The position numbers and the translations under genes were made by a program. Of a stretch of 64,000 nucleotides of DNA, positions 47,840 to 56,581 are shown piece after piece (the stretch's first letter is position 1; each line of letters opens with the position of its first letter). The notes beneath the pieces were generated by a model. It had not been told where the DNA came from and searched no databases. It was given only the letters and a program-made list of their open reading frames with translations. Where the stretch lies: positions 1,860,001 to 1,924,000 of the forward strand of contig NZ_FO082820.1 of the NCBI RefSeq assembly GCF_000967425.1, given 5' to 3'. The stretch comes from Pseudorhizobium banfieldiae (GTDB lineage Bacteria > Pseudomonadota > Alphaproteobacteria > Rhizobiales > Rhizobiaceae).

Positions 47840-47995
47840 TCAGACAGCAGGACGATCGTCGTCATCATCGATGGCCCGCCAGGCCGCACCGTCGAGGTCG
47901 TCATACTGGCCGCTCTTCAGCGACCAGAGAAAGGCCACAAGCCCCAGCCCGCCGAGAAGGAGGGCGATCGGGATGAGATAGACAAGCATGTTCAT
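47840..47995 (-). CDS. ccoS: cbb3-type oxidase assembly protein CcoS
   Basis: 51-residue membrane protein. N-terminal helix (MLVYLIPIALLLGGLGLVAFLW) followed by SLKSGQYDDLDGAAWRAI, the CcoS signature (FxWAxxxGQFDDLxxPAxRI-like), and an acidic end DDDDD. Required for maturation of cbb3 oxidase. Overlaps the ccoI stop by four bases. Last gene of ccoG-H-I-S. Confidence 0.95.
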   Translation of the reverse strand: MNMLVYLIPIALLLGGLGLVAFLWSLKSGQYDDLDGAAWRAIDDDDDRPAV

Positions 47996-50286
47996 GCCAG
48001 ACGCGCCTCCCCAGGCATGGGGGTCGATGCAGCCGAGATGGTCAGCTTCCGCTCCGCTCCAACCAGCCTATTCAGCCGAAGTGCATTCACCACGACAATG
48101 ATGGACGAAGTCGACATGGCGACGGCGGCGATCAGCGGCGTCGCGTAGCCGGCAAGCGCGATCGGCACGGCAATCACGTTGTAGCCGATGGCCAGCGCAA
48201 AGTTCTGGCGAATGAGAGAACCCGCCCGCCGCGACACTTCGATGGCCAATGGCACTGCGTTGAGGCTGTCATGCATGAAGACGAAATCCGCCGCCTGCCG
48301 TCCCACGTCGGCCGCCGTGGCGGGGGCGATCGATACGTGCCCGGCAGCGAGTGCCGGCGCATCGTTGATCCCGTCACCGACCATCAGCACCTTCGACCCA
48401 CCGCGGTCCAACTCGATAACCGCGTCCACCTTGTCGCGCGGCGAAAGCTCCGCCCTCCATAGGGAGATGCCGAGGCGACGCGCGAGCGCCTTCACGACGG
48501 GCGCGCGATCGCCGGAGAGGATGCCGGTCGAGAAGCCACTGGCAGCGAGTGCCGCGACGGCGGAAGCACCATCCGGCCGGACGGCATCTTCAAAGAGGAA
48601 GCTCTGGAGTTCGTTTCCGTCAAGCGACAGGACGACTTCGGACAGTTCATCCGGATGAGCGTTGCCACCACAGGCGAAGCGGCGGTTTCCGAGGCGATAG
48701 ACACCCTCGTCCGTCACCGCTTCCAGTCCCTGCCCCGGCAGTTCCTTGACTTCGGCGAAGCGCTCTCCTCCGCCGGGGGCGCCTTGGTAGAGCGCCTGCG
48801 ACAGCGGGTGACGGGAGTGACCGGCAAGACCAGCGGCGAGAGCGAGGTAACCCCGCTTGACCTCCGTACCATTGACGAGACGCGGGCGACCGAGCGTCAA
48901 TGTTCCGGTCTTGTCGAAGAGGACCGTGTCCACCTCGGCGAGACGTTCCATCGCCGATCCGTCCTTGACCATCACGCCGCTCCTGAAGAGCCGGCCTGCA
49001 GCCACGACCTGGACCACAGGCACGGCAAGGCCGAGGGCGCAGGGGCAGGTGATGATCAGGACAGCGATGGAAATCAGCATGGCCTGCTTCCAGTCGCCTC
49101 CGAATACCCCCCAGGCGATGAAGGCCCCCAGGGCAAGAAGGTGAACCGCCGGAGAATAGAGCTGAGCTGCCCGGTCCGCGATCCGCCGATATCGCGCCCT
49201 GCCCCCTTCGGCGGCCTCGATCAGCGAGATCACCTCCGCGAGGAACGAATCCTTCGCCGCGGCCGTGGCGCGTACGACCAGCGGGCCGGTCAGGTTTAGG
49301 ATCCCCCCCTGGACGGCGTCCCCTGGCCCGGCAACCGTGGGTGCGCTTTCGCCATTGACGATGGAAAGATCGAGATCGCTCTTGCCGCTCTCGACAACCC
49401 CGTCGACGGGGATGCGCTCGCCGGCCGCGATCATCAGCCGTTCACCCGGCCGGATGTCCTCGATCGGACGGTACTCGCGCGCGCCATCCTCTGCGAGCAC
49501 CATCGCACCACGCGGCGACAGACGGGCAAGGCCGCTGATCGCGGCGCGCGCCCTGTCGCGCATGACGTGATCAAGCGTCCGGCCGATGAGCAGGAAGAAC
49601 AGCAGCGATACGGTCGCATCGAACCAGGCATGATGTCCGTGATGCATCGTCTCCCAGAGCGAGACAGCGTAGGAAAGCGTGATAGCAAGCGCGATCGGCA
49701 CATCCATGTTGGTGCGGCCGTGACGCAGCGCGTGCCAGGCCGATTGGTAGAAGAAGCGGCCGGCATAGACGAGCGCGGGCGCCGCGATCATGGCGGAGAT
49801 CCAGTGGAACAGGTCGCGCGTGGAAGCTTCCGCTCCCGACCATACCGAAACGGAGAGCAGCATGATGTTTGCCGCCGCGAAGCCCGACACGGCAACCGCC
49901 CGTATCAGTTCGCGCTGCAGCCGATCGCCAGCATCTTCGGCACTTGAGAACAGATGGGCGTCGTAGCCCGTCGCCCCACGGATTGTCTGCACCAGTTCCA
50001 GCGGGTCGGTGCGGACACCGGAAACTTCTTCCTTCCAGACGATGGAGACCCGCTTGGTCGACAGGTTCACCCGCGCCCGCTCCACGTCGGGGCGGGCCTG
50101 CAGCGCCTTTTCGATCGCTGTGATGCAGGTGCCGCAATGGACGCCAGGCACACTCAGATCTGTCTGGCGCAGCCCCGGCTGGATCTGCCGGCTCGACAGG
50201 AGCAATTCTTCCGTCGAAGGCAGGGCATGGCTCAGCCGCTCAAGTTCCACGGCTCCCTCGGTACCGGGAGCACAACAGGTGGTCAT
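47992..50286 (-). CDS. ccoI: Copper-exporting P1B-type ATPase for cbb3 assembly (CcoI/FixI)
   Basis: 764 residues. N-terminal heavy-metal domain with GVHCGTCITAIEKAL; eight predicted transmembrane helices; CPC in TCPCALGLAVP; phosphorylation motif FDKTGTLTLG; hinge MVGDGINDAPALAAG. In rhizobia FixI moves copper needed for the CuB site of the cbb3 oxidase. Overlaps ccoH and ccoS by four bases each. Confidence 0.97.
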   Translation of the reverse strand: MTTCCAPGTEGAVELERLSHALPSTEELLLSSRQIQPGLRQTDLSVPGVHCGTCITAIEKALQARPDVERARVNLSTKRVSIVWKEEVSGVRTDPLELVQTIRGATGYDAHLFSSAEDAGDRLQRELIRAVAVSGFAAANIMLLSVSVWSGAEASTRDLFHWISAMIAAPALVYAGRFFYQSAWHALRHGRTNMDVPIALAITLSYAVSLWETMHHGHHAWFDATVSLLFFLLIGRTLDHVMRDRARAAISGLARLSPRGAMVLAEDGAREYRPIEDIRPGERLMIAAGERIPVDGVVESGKSDLDLSIVNGESAPTVAGPGDAVQGGILNLTGPLVVRATAAAKDSFLAEVISLIEAAEGGRARYRRIADRAAQLYSPAVHLLALGAFIAWGVFGGDWKQAMLISIAVLIITCPCALGLAVPVVQVVAAGRLFRSGVMVKDGSAMERLAEVDTVLFDKTGTLTLGRPRLVNGTEVKRGYLALAAGLAGHSRHPLSQALYQGAPGGGERFAEVKELPGQGLEAVTDEGVYRLGNRRFACGGNAHPDELSEVVLSLDGNELQSFLFEDAVRPDGASAVAALAASGFSTGILSGDRAPVVKALARRLGISLWRAELSPRDKVDAVIELDRGGSKVLMVGDGINDAPALAAGHVSIAPATAADVGRQAADFVFMHDSLNAVPLAIEVSRRAGSLIRQNFALAIGYNVIAVPIALAGYATPLIAAVAMSTSSIIVVVNALRLNRLVGAERKLTISAASTPMPGEARLA

Positions 50287-50777
50287 TTCGCTGCTCCGGC
50301 GACGGAAACCCGCTGCGTGTCATGAAGGATGCGCTTGCCGTCGCGAAGCGCCTCCGCCTCGACGATCCAGGTTCCGCCGGCGACAGCATGGCGGGCAACG
50401 AAGACGCCCTCCCCCTCGTGCCGGAGCGCAAGCTCGAAATCCTGGTCTTCGCCGACCGGACGCTTGAACCGCAGCGTGACGTCATCCGCTTCAACGGCAC
50501 CATCCTGAGCGTGAGATATCCGGTAGCTGACTTCAGAATCCTCTATCGTCAGCGCACCGATCACGCCCGTAGCCGCCAGCGCCTTCGCCTCGGCAACCCT
50601 CCCGTTGAATTCCTGGCTGGCGATGTAGGTGTTCTTCACCACCAGACCGCTCCAGGTATGGGTCGCCTGCCACGCCATGTAGAAGTTCACCGAGATTATC
50701 GTCCCGAAGAACAGGCACATGACAGCAAGCATGTGCCAGCCCGTGAAGACGAATCCCTTGCGTTCTGTCGAACTCAT
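50283..50777 (-). CDS. ccoH: CcoH/FixH cbb3 assembly protein
   Basis: 164-residue membrane protein with one N-terminal helix (GWHMLAVMCLFFGTIISVNFYMAWQA) and a periplasmic part (TWSGLVVKNTYIASQEFN). The family is needed for stable cbb3 assembly. Four-base overlaps with ccoG and ccoI show coupling. Confidence 0.95.
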   Translation of the reverse strand: MSSTERKGFVFTGWHMLAVMCLFFGTIISVNFYMAWQATHTWSGLVVKNTYIASQEFNGRVAEAKALAATGVIGALTIEDSEVSYRISHAQDGAVEADDVTLRFKRPVGEDQDFELALRHEGEGVFVARHAVAGGTWIVEAEALRDGKRILHDTQRVSVAGAAK

Positions 50778-52351
50778 TTCCCGCCCTCCGGAGCATAGAA
50801 GGTTGCGTCGTAGTGGTCGCGCTCATGGCTCGAACGATCTTCGGCGATGAAGCTGAAGCCGTCGCTGCCATCCGGCAGGGCATTGGCCGGCACTGTCACA
50901 AAGACCTTCAGCGCCGTTGCCTTGTCCGGTTCGACCGAGATGGCGAACCGGCGGTTGTCGTCACTCGTCAGACCGTTGATCTTCATCATCGCCTCCGGCA
51001 TCCCTTCAAGCGACAACAGAATGGTGCGCGGTTCGGGGATCATGTTCAAGAGGCGAATTGTATATCCGTTCCGGATCGAGCCATCCGATTCCAGCACGTA
51101 TTGCGGATTGCGGTCGTGGATGACGTTGACCTCCAGCCGGTCTCGGCTGAGGAGCGCCACCAGGAGCCCGATGCCGACCGCCGTCCAGACGCCCATGTAG
51201 AGCAGCGTGCGAGGCCGGAAGATGATGCGCCAGTTGAAATGGCGCACCTTGTCGACGAAGCTGCCATCCGCGTTGCGCACCCGATCGGGATTGATCGGCG
51301 TCGTGCCATTGTCCGTGGCAAGTGCCATGTTCGCATCATATTCGTTCAGAGTCGCGTAAGCGATCAGCCCGCGCGGCTTGCCGATCTTGTCCATGACGCT
51401 ATCGCAGGCATCGATGCAGAGGGCGCAGGTGATGCAGGCCAGTTGCTGGCCATCGCGGATGTCAATGCCCATCGGACAGACGGCGACGCAAGCGTTGCAA
51501 TCGACGCAGTCGCCGACCGGCTGGCCGGCGGCAGCGGCCTTCTTGGCGTGCTTGGTCCGAGGTTCTCCGCGCCAGTCGTTGTAGGTCACGACCAGCGAAT
51601 TGTCGTCCAGCATGGCCGCCTGGATGCGCGGCCACGGGCACATGTAGATGCAGACCTGTTCCCGCATCAGCCCGCCGAAGACGTAGGTCGTAGCGGTCAG
51701 GATGCCGACGGTCGAATAGGCGATGAAAGCCGCGTTGCCCGTAACGAAGTCGTAGGCCAGCGTTGGCGCATCGGCGAAATAGAAGATCCATGCACCGCCG
51801 GTCGCGACCGCAATGGCGATCCAGATTGCATGCTTGAAGACGCGCTTGCGGATCTTCTCGAAGGTCCACGGCCCGGCCTCGAGTTTCATGCGGGCATTGC
51901 GGTCGCCCTCTACCCAGCGCTCGACGACGAGAAAGAGATCAACCCACACGGTCTGGGGGCAGGTATAGCCGCACCACGCGCGGCCGACCGCGGACGTGAC
52001 GAGAAACAGACCGAAACCGGCCATAACGAGGAGCCCGGCCACGAAAAAGAACTCCTGCGGCCAGATCTCGATGAAGAAGAAATAAAAGCGCCGGTTTGCG
52101 AGGTCCACGAGCACCGCCTGGTCCGGAGCATAGGGACCGCGATCCCAGCGGATCCAGGGCGTCAGGTAGTAGATGCCGAGCGTGATGAGCATCACCAGCC
52201 ACTTGAAACGACGGAAGCGGCCTTCCGCACGCTTCGGGAAGATCTTCTTTCTCGCCTCGTAAAGCGATTGAGGGGCGTTGCCAGCGTCAGCGTTTGTTGC
52301 CTGATGGCCGTCACCGGTCGCGTCGACGTTCTTTGCGGTGTAGAGATTCAT
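50774..52351 (-). CDS. ccoG: CcoG/FixG cbb3 oxidase accessory iron-sulfur protein
   Basis: 525 residues. About five transmembrane helices and two ferredoxin-type clusters in CVDCNACVAVCPMGI and CITCALCIDACD. CcoG reduces copper for cbb3 assembly in studied systems. ATG at 52351 preceded by AGGTGG. An FNR/FixK-type box (52405-52418) lies about 60 bp upstream. First gene of ccoGHIS. Confidence 0.96.
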   Translation of the reverse strand: MNLYTAKNVDATGDGHQATNADAGNAPQSLYEARKKIFPKRAEGRFRRFKWLVMLITLGIYYLTPWIRWDRGPYAPDQAVLVDLANRRFYFFFIEIWPQEFFFVAGLLVMAGFGLFLVTSAVGRAWCGYTCPQTVWVDLFLVVERWVEGDRNARMKLEAGPWTFEKIRKRVFKHAIWIAIAVATGGAWIFYFADAPTLAYDFVTGNAAFIAYSTVGILTATTYVFGGLMREQVCIYMCPWPRIQAAMLDDNSLVVTYNDWRGEPRTKHAKKAAAAGQPVGDCVDCNACVAVCPMGIDIRDGQQLACITCALCIDACDSVMDKIGKPRGLIAYATLNEYDANMALATDNGTTPINPDRVRNADGSFVDKVRHFNWRIIFRPRTLLYMGVWTAVGIGLLVALLSRDRLEVNVIHDRNPQYVLESDGSIRNGYTIRLLNMIPEPRTILLSLEGMPEAMMKINGLTSDDNRRFAISVEPDKATALKVFVTVPANALPDGSDGFSFIAEDRSSHERDHYDATFYAPEGGK

Positions 52352-52404
52352 GGCACATTTCCACCTTTGTGCCTGCCTTTTCCCATCTGGGCCGGCAAGT
52401 ATCC

Positions 52405-52418
52405 TTGATATAAATCAA
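52405..52418. promoter_or_regulatory. FNR/FixK-type anaerobox upstream of ccoG
   Basis: TTGATATAAATCAA, exact TTGAT-N4-ATCAA inverted repeat. Centre about 60 bp from the ccoG start and about 65 bp from the divergent SRPBCC gene, so both may be oxygen-regulated. Confidence 0.88.
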
Positions 52419-52476
52419 GTACCGACGCAGAGACGTCGCGCTCATTGTCGCAGGCCAAAGATCGGAGGAGCAGAGC

Positions 52477-52881
52477 TTGGCATCGTATCAGGTCGAGATC
52501 ATCCACACGACAATCAACAGGAACTGGCACGAGGTGTACGACTTCGCCAGCCAGCCCCGGAACATGGCAAGATGGGCTGCCGGTCTTGCCGCCGGGCTGA
52601 AGCAGGATGGCGATGAATGGATTGGGGACGGCGGACCGCTTGGCGACATCCGCATACGGTTCGTCCCGCCGAACGCGCTCGGCGTCATCGACCACCACGT
52701 CACCCTGCCGGGCGGACAGGTCGTGCACAACGCGCTGCGCGTCGTGCCGAACGGCGACGGTGCCGTCGTCATGTTCACCCTGATCCGCCAGCCGGATATG
52801 GACGATGTTGCGTTTCAGGCGGACGCTGACGCCATCCGGCGGGATCTCGCAGCATTGAAGTCTCTTCTGGAAGAGCTTTGA
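52477..52881 (+). CDS. SRPBCC-fold (START-like) protein
   Basis: 134 residues from a TTG at 52477 with GGAGG eight bases upstream. Pattern YQVEIIHTTINRNWHEVYDFASQPRNMARWAAGLAAG is the SRPBCC (polyketide cyclase-like) N-terminus; IRFVPPNALGVIDHHVTLPGG and VVMFTLIRQP follow. Possibly binds a hydrophobic ligand; the function is unknown. It shares the intergenic region and the FNR/FixK box with ccoG. Confidence 0.85.
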   Translation: MASYQVEIIHTTINRNWHEVYDFASQPRNMARWAAGLAAGLKQDGDEWIGDGGPLGDIRIRFVPPNALGVIDHHVTLPGGQVVHNALRVVPNGDGAVVMFTLIRQPDMDDVAFQADADAIRRDLAALKSLLEEL

Positions 52882-52958
52882 GCGCAAGCGGCCGTGGCTT
52901 TCCAAATTGCCGTCCCGCCCTACCATAGGCTTCATCTACTGCCTCTCGGGAGAGCTCA

Positions 52959-54377
52959 ATGACCGCGCTGATCGACCTGCTGAACCTGATCCTCTGGGAA
53001 TATGTCCTGGTCTATGGGCTGCTGGCCGTCGGGCTCTACTTCACGATCCGGCTTCGGTTGATCCAGTTCCTGCACTTCGGCGAGATGTTTCGGGTGCTGC
53101 GGAGCAGCCCCACCGAAGATGATGCGGGGATCAGCCCGTTCCAGGCGTTGACCGTCAGCCTCGCCTCCCGGGTTGGCACGGGCAATATCGCCGGCGTCGC
53201 GGTCGCGCTCTATCTCGGCGGGCCAGGAGCCATCTTCTGGATGTGGATGGTGGCGCTCGTTGGGATGGCGACCGCCTATTCAGAGAGTGCCCTGGCGCAG
53301 CTCTACAAGGTCAAGAACGAAGAAGGCATGTATCGCGGGGGACCGGCCTTCTATATCGCCCGGGGGCTGCGCGCGCCCTGGGCCGGCGGCATTTTCTCCA
53401 TCTGTCTCATCCTCTCGTTCGGCCTCGTTTTCAATGCCGTCCAGGCGAATTCCATCGCCGATGCCATGGAGGGTGCCTTCGGCCTACCCAAGTTGGGGGT
53501 CGGCGTCGTGGTCGCCGTGCTCGCCGGCATCGTCATCTTCGGCGGGATCCGCCAAATCGCGCGCGTCGCGGAACTGATCGTACCCTTCATGGCAGGCGCA
53601 TACCTCTTGGCTGCCATCTACGTGCTCATCACCAACTGGTCAGACGTCCCGGCAGTCATCGGCAATATCTTCGCCAGCGCCTTTGGCTGGCAGGAAGCGG
53701 CGGGCGGCGCGACGGGCGGCATCATGGCGGCGATGATGAACGGCGTGAAGCGCGGACTGTTTTCCAACGAAGCCGGTATGGGATCGGCCCCGAACATTGC
53801 CGCCGTCGCGACGCCACAGCCGCACCACCCCTCATCCCAAGGTTTCGTCCAGGCTCTTGGTGTGTTCATCGACACCCTCCTTGTCTGTACGGCGACGGCC
53901 ATCATGATTCTACTTTCTGGCGCCTTGGTTCCGGAAAGCGGCGTCACCGGCGCCCAGCTGACGCAGGCCGCGCTGGAGGAACATCTTGGGACCTTCGGCG
54001 CCTATTTCATCGCGATCGCTATCTTCTTCTTCGCTTTCACGTCGATCATCGGCAATTATTCCTATGCAGAAAACGCCATGACATTTCTGGGGGCCGGAAC
54101 GGGCATCGGCATTGTGATCCTGCGCAGCGCCGTCCTGCTGATGGTCGTCTGGGGCGCCTATGAGACCGTCACGACGGTCTTCAACGCCGCTGACGCCTCG
54201 ATGGGCCTGATGGCGACCAGCAACCTGATCGCCATCGTGCTCCTGTCGGGTACCGTCGCCAAGCTGACGAAGGATTATTTCGCTCAAAGGAAGGCTGGTG
54301 AATCGCCGGTCTTCCACGCAGCCGACTATCCGGAACTCGCAGGCAAGATCGACAAGACGATCTGGACCCGCGACTGA
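52959..54377 (+). CDS. Sodium:alanine symporter (AGCS family)
   Basis: 472-residue membrane transporter with about ten helices. FQALTVSLASRVGTGNIAGVAVALYLGGPGAIFWMW is the AGCS signature, and NGVKRGLFSNEAGMGSAPNIAAVA is the second. It imports alanine or glycine with sodium. It has no obvious link to the cco operons around it. 77 bases after the SRPBCC gene, same direction. Confidence 0.95.
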   Translation: MTALIDLLNLILWEYVLVYGLLAVGLYFTIRLRLIQFLHFGEMFRVLRSSPTEDDAGISPFQALTVSLASRVGTGNIAGVAVALYLGGPGAIFWMWMVALVGMATAYSESALAQLYKVKNEEGMYRGGPAFYIARGLRAPWAGGIFSICLILSFGLVFNAVQANSIADAMEGAFGLPKLGVGVVVAVLAGIVIFGGIRQIARVAELIVPFMAGAYLLAAIYVLITNWSDVPAVIGNIFASAFGWQEAAGGATGGIMAAMMNGVKRGLFSNEAGMGSAPNIAAVATPQPHHPSSQGFVQALGVFIDTLLVCTATAIMILLSGALVPESGVTGAQLTQAALEEHLGTFGAYFIAIAIFFFAFTSIIGNYSYAENAMTFLGAGTGIGIVILRSAVLLMVVWGAYETVTTVFNAADASMGLMATSNLIAIVLLSGTVAKLTKDYFAQRKAGESPVFHAADYPELAGKIDKTIWTRD

Positions 54378-54403
54378 CAGCGAAACCAGTCAGGAGAAAG
54401 CCA

Positions 54404-54763
54404 ATGGCTGCAGAAGGTGCCGACCACCGGAAGATCGATTACATTGAGTTCAACGTACGGGATATCGAGCGCGCAAAGCAGTTCTACGGCGAGGTCTTCG
54501 CCTGGTCGTTTAAGGATTACGGGCCAGACTATTGTGAGTTTGGCGACGGCCGGCTGACCGGCGGCTTTGCGAAAACTCATACGGTCATGCCGAAAGGCGG
54601 ACCGCTGGTGATACTGTATTGTTCGGACCTGGAGGCGGCGCTGTCGCGGGTGGAGAAGGCGGGAGGCCAGATTTCCCGGCCGATCTTCGACTTTCCGGGC
54701 GGCAGACGCTTCCATTTCATCGACCCCGAAGGATACGAGCTGGGAGTCTGGTCGAACGCATGA
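54404..54763 (+). CDS. VOC (glyoxalase-like) family protein
   Basis: 119 residues with one betaalphabetabetabeta unit pair. KIDYIEFNVRDIERAKQFYGEVFAWSFKDYG is the family start; HFIDPEGYELGVWS the end, typical of glyoxalase/bleomycin-resistance proteins. 26 bases after the symporter gene, AGGAG upstream. No defined substrate. Confidence 0.9.
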   Translation: MAAEGADHRKIDYIEFNVRDIERAKQFYGEVFAWSFKDYGPDYCEFGDGRLTGGFAKTHTVMPKGGPLVILYCSDLEAALSRVEKAGGQISRPIFDFPGGRRFHFIDPEGYELGVWSNA

Positions 54764-54765
54764 AA

Positions 54766-54789
54766 AAGGCCGCGCCACGGCGCGACCTT
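54766..54789. terminator. Bidirectional terminator between VOC gene and ccoP
   Basis: AAGGCCGCGC paired with GCGCGACCTT around CACG (one C-A mismatch), flanked by A and T runs. It ends the plus-strand trio and the ccoNOQP operon. Confidence 0.65.
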
Positions 54790-54808
54790 CAAGTTCGATG
54801 GGAGAGAT

Positions 54809-55672
54809 CTACTCTCCGCCGCCCAGCGAATGGACGTAGACTGCCAGTTGCTTGACCGTCTCGTTGCTCAGGCGGGCGTTCCAGGCCGGCATGACGCCAT
54901 GACGCGGAGCCTGGATCTGCTGCGCAATCTCCGCCTCGCCCTGGACCTTTAGCCAGATCGCGTCGGCAAGATTGGGAGCGCCGAGATCGCGTACGCCTTC
55001 ACCACTTTCTCCATGGCAGGAGGCGCAGTTGTCGGCATAGAGCTGCTGGCCCGGCTCCACCATCGAAGGGTCGCGCGGCGTGCCGCTGAGGCTGACGACA
55101 TAGGCCGCCACCTGCCGGACCTCCTCGGGTTGGAGGATATCGATGAATGCCGGCATCTCCGATACTCGCGTATCCGCATCGACCGGATCGCGAACCCCAT
55201 GTGCTATGGTCTGGTAGATCGCGTTGATGTCGCCGCCCCACAGCCACTCGTCGTCATTGAGGTTTGGATAGCCCTGCCCGCCTGCAGCACCCGTGCCATG
55301 GCATTGGACGCAGTTGACCCGGAAGGCCGAGGCGCCGCCGGCGGTGGCGAACTGTGCGAGCTGCGGATCGGCGAGGATTTCCTCAAGCGAGACCTTCGAT
55401 ATCTTCTCGATGACTTCGCCCTGGGCAATCTTTGCCCCTTCCAGGTCACCCGCCAGCTCGGCGCGGCTGGAATAATTCAGCACGCCCTTGGTCGCTTCGT
55501 TGACCAGCGGCCAGGCCGGATAAAGGATCGTGTAGCCAAGGGCCCAGACAATGGTGGCGTAGAACGTCCAGACCCACCAGCGGGGCATCGGGTTGTTCAA
55601 CTCGCGAATGCCGTCCCACTCGTGTCCGGTGGTTTCGACGCCGCTGATTTCGTCAATATGCTTGTCCGCCAT
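54809..55672 (-). CDS. ccoP: cbb3 oxidase diheme cytochrome c subunit CcoP
   Basis: 287 residues. One membrane helix (RWWVWTFYATIVWALGYTILYPAWP, near 31-55) and two heme c sites CVQCH (C121-H125) and CASCH (C216-H220). It takes electrons from the soluble cytochrome c. Starts three bases after ccoQ; last gene of ccoNOQP. Confidence 0.97.
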   Translation of the reverse strand: MADKHIDEISGVETTGHEWDGIRELNNPMPRWWVWTFYATIVWALGYTILYPAWPLVNEATKGVLNYSSRAELAGDLEGAKIAQGEVIEKISKVSLEEILADPQLAQFATAGGASAFRVNCVQCHGTGAAGGQGYPNLNDDEWLWGGDINAIYQTIAHGVRDPVDADTRVSEMPAFIDILQPEEVRQVAAYVVSLSGTPRDPSMVEPGQQLYADNCASCHGESGEGVRDLGAPNLADAIWLKVQGEAEIAQQIQAPRHGVMPAWNARLSNETVKQLAVYVHSLGGGE

Positions 55673-55675
55673 CTA

Positions 55676-55828
55676 TCAATCCTCCTTCAGAGGGATCTGG
55701 GCGGCATCCTTGGCAAGAGCCTTGGCGCCCGGGCGCAGGGTGAAAAGGACAACACCGATAAAAAACAGGGTCATGGCAAGCAGGGCCCAGCTGTCGGCGA
55801 AAGCGCGAAGTGCAGTGTAGATTTCCAT
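55676..55828 (-). CDS. ccoQ: cbb3 oxidase small subunit CcoQ
   Basis: 50 residues from the ATG at 55828 (GAGG upstream). One membrane helix (DSWALLAMTLFFIGVVLFTLRPG) followed by a charged end. The family stabilises the complex. Between ccoO (ten bases) and ccoP (three bases). Confidence 0.95.
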   Translation of the reverse strand: MEIYTALRAFADSWALLAMTLFFIGVVLFTLRPGAKALAKDAAQIPLKED

Positions 55829-55838
55829 CTGGACCTCC

Positions 55839-56570
55839 TCAGCGATAGCCAGCAGTGGCGTCATAGGTCGAGAAGTCGACCAGCGTACCGAGCATCTGGA
55901 GATAGGCCACCAGAGCGTCCATCTCGGTCAGTTCGGCAGCATTTCCGTCGAAATCACCGATCTTGGCCTTAGGGTAGCGCTCGCTGATACCTGACGTGTC
56001 TGCATTGGGATCCGCCTGCGCCTTGAGGTCCGCCGCGGCGTTTTCCAGCATCTCATCGGTATAGGGCACGCCTACCGCCCGATTGGCACTGAGCTCCATG
56101 GCGACATTGGTCACCTGTAGCGGCGTGTCCTTCAGGAAGGAGTAGCTCGGCATGACCGATTCGGGCACGACCGAGCGCGGCTCGATCAGGTGCTGCACGT
56201 GCCATTCGTTCGAATAGCGGTCGCCGACGCGGGCGAGGTCCGGCCCCGTCCGCTTCGAACCCCACTGGAAGGGATGGTCGTACATGGATTCCGCAGCCAG
56301 GCTGTAGTGGCCGTAGCGCTCCACCTCGTCGCGGAACGGCCGGATCATCTGGCTGTGACAGGTGTAGCACCCTTCACGGATGTAGATGTTGCGGCCGGCC
56401 AGTTCGAGCGGCGAATAGGGGCGCATGCCCTCTACCTTTTCGATCGTGTTCTCCAGGTAGAAGAGCGGCACGATCTCGACGATCCCGCCGATCGACACCA
56501 CGAAAAGGGAGCCGACCAGCAGCAGGGTCGCGTTACGTTCGACGAATTTATGTTTGTCCAGAAGAGCCAT
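55839..56570 (-). CDS. ccoO: cbb3 oxidase monoheme cytochrome c subunit CcoO
   Basis: 243 residues. N-terminal membrane helix ([23 protein letters not shown]), heme c site [12 protein letters not shown] (C68, C71, H72), and a distal methionine candidate in VMPSYSFL. It transfers electrons from CcoP to CcoN. Eleven bases after ccoN. Confidence 0.97.
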   Translation of the reverse strand: MALLDKHKFVERNATLLLVGSLFVVSIGGIVEIVPLFYLENTIEKVEGMRPYSPLELAGRNIYIREGCYTCHSQMIRPFRDEVERYGHYSLAAESMYDHPFQWGSKRTGPDLARVGDRYSNEWHVQHLIEPRSVVPESVMPSYSFLKDTPLQVTNVAMELSANRAVGVPYTDEMLENAAADLKAQADPNADTSGISERYPKAKIGDFDGNAAELTEMDALVAYLQMLGTLVDFSTYDATAGYR

Positions 56571-56581
56571 GGATCCGCTCC

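Noticed and set aside
50813..52408. A 531-codon plus-strand frame opposite ccoG
   Set aside because: The iron-sulfur motifs and four-base overlaps fix ccoG on the minus strand. The opposite frame has no domain.
52477..54763. The three-gene insertion between cco operons as a mobile element
   Set aside because: No transposase, integrase, flanking repeats or base composition change was visible. It is treated as a gene order difference.
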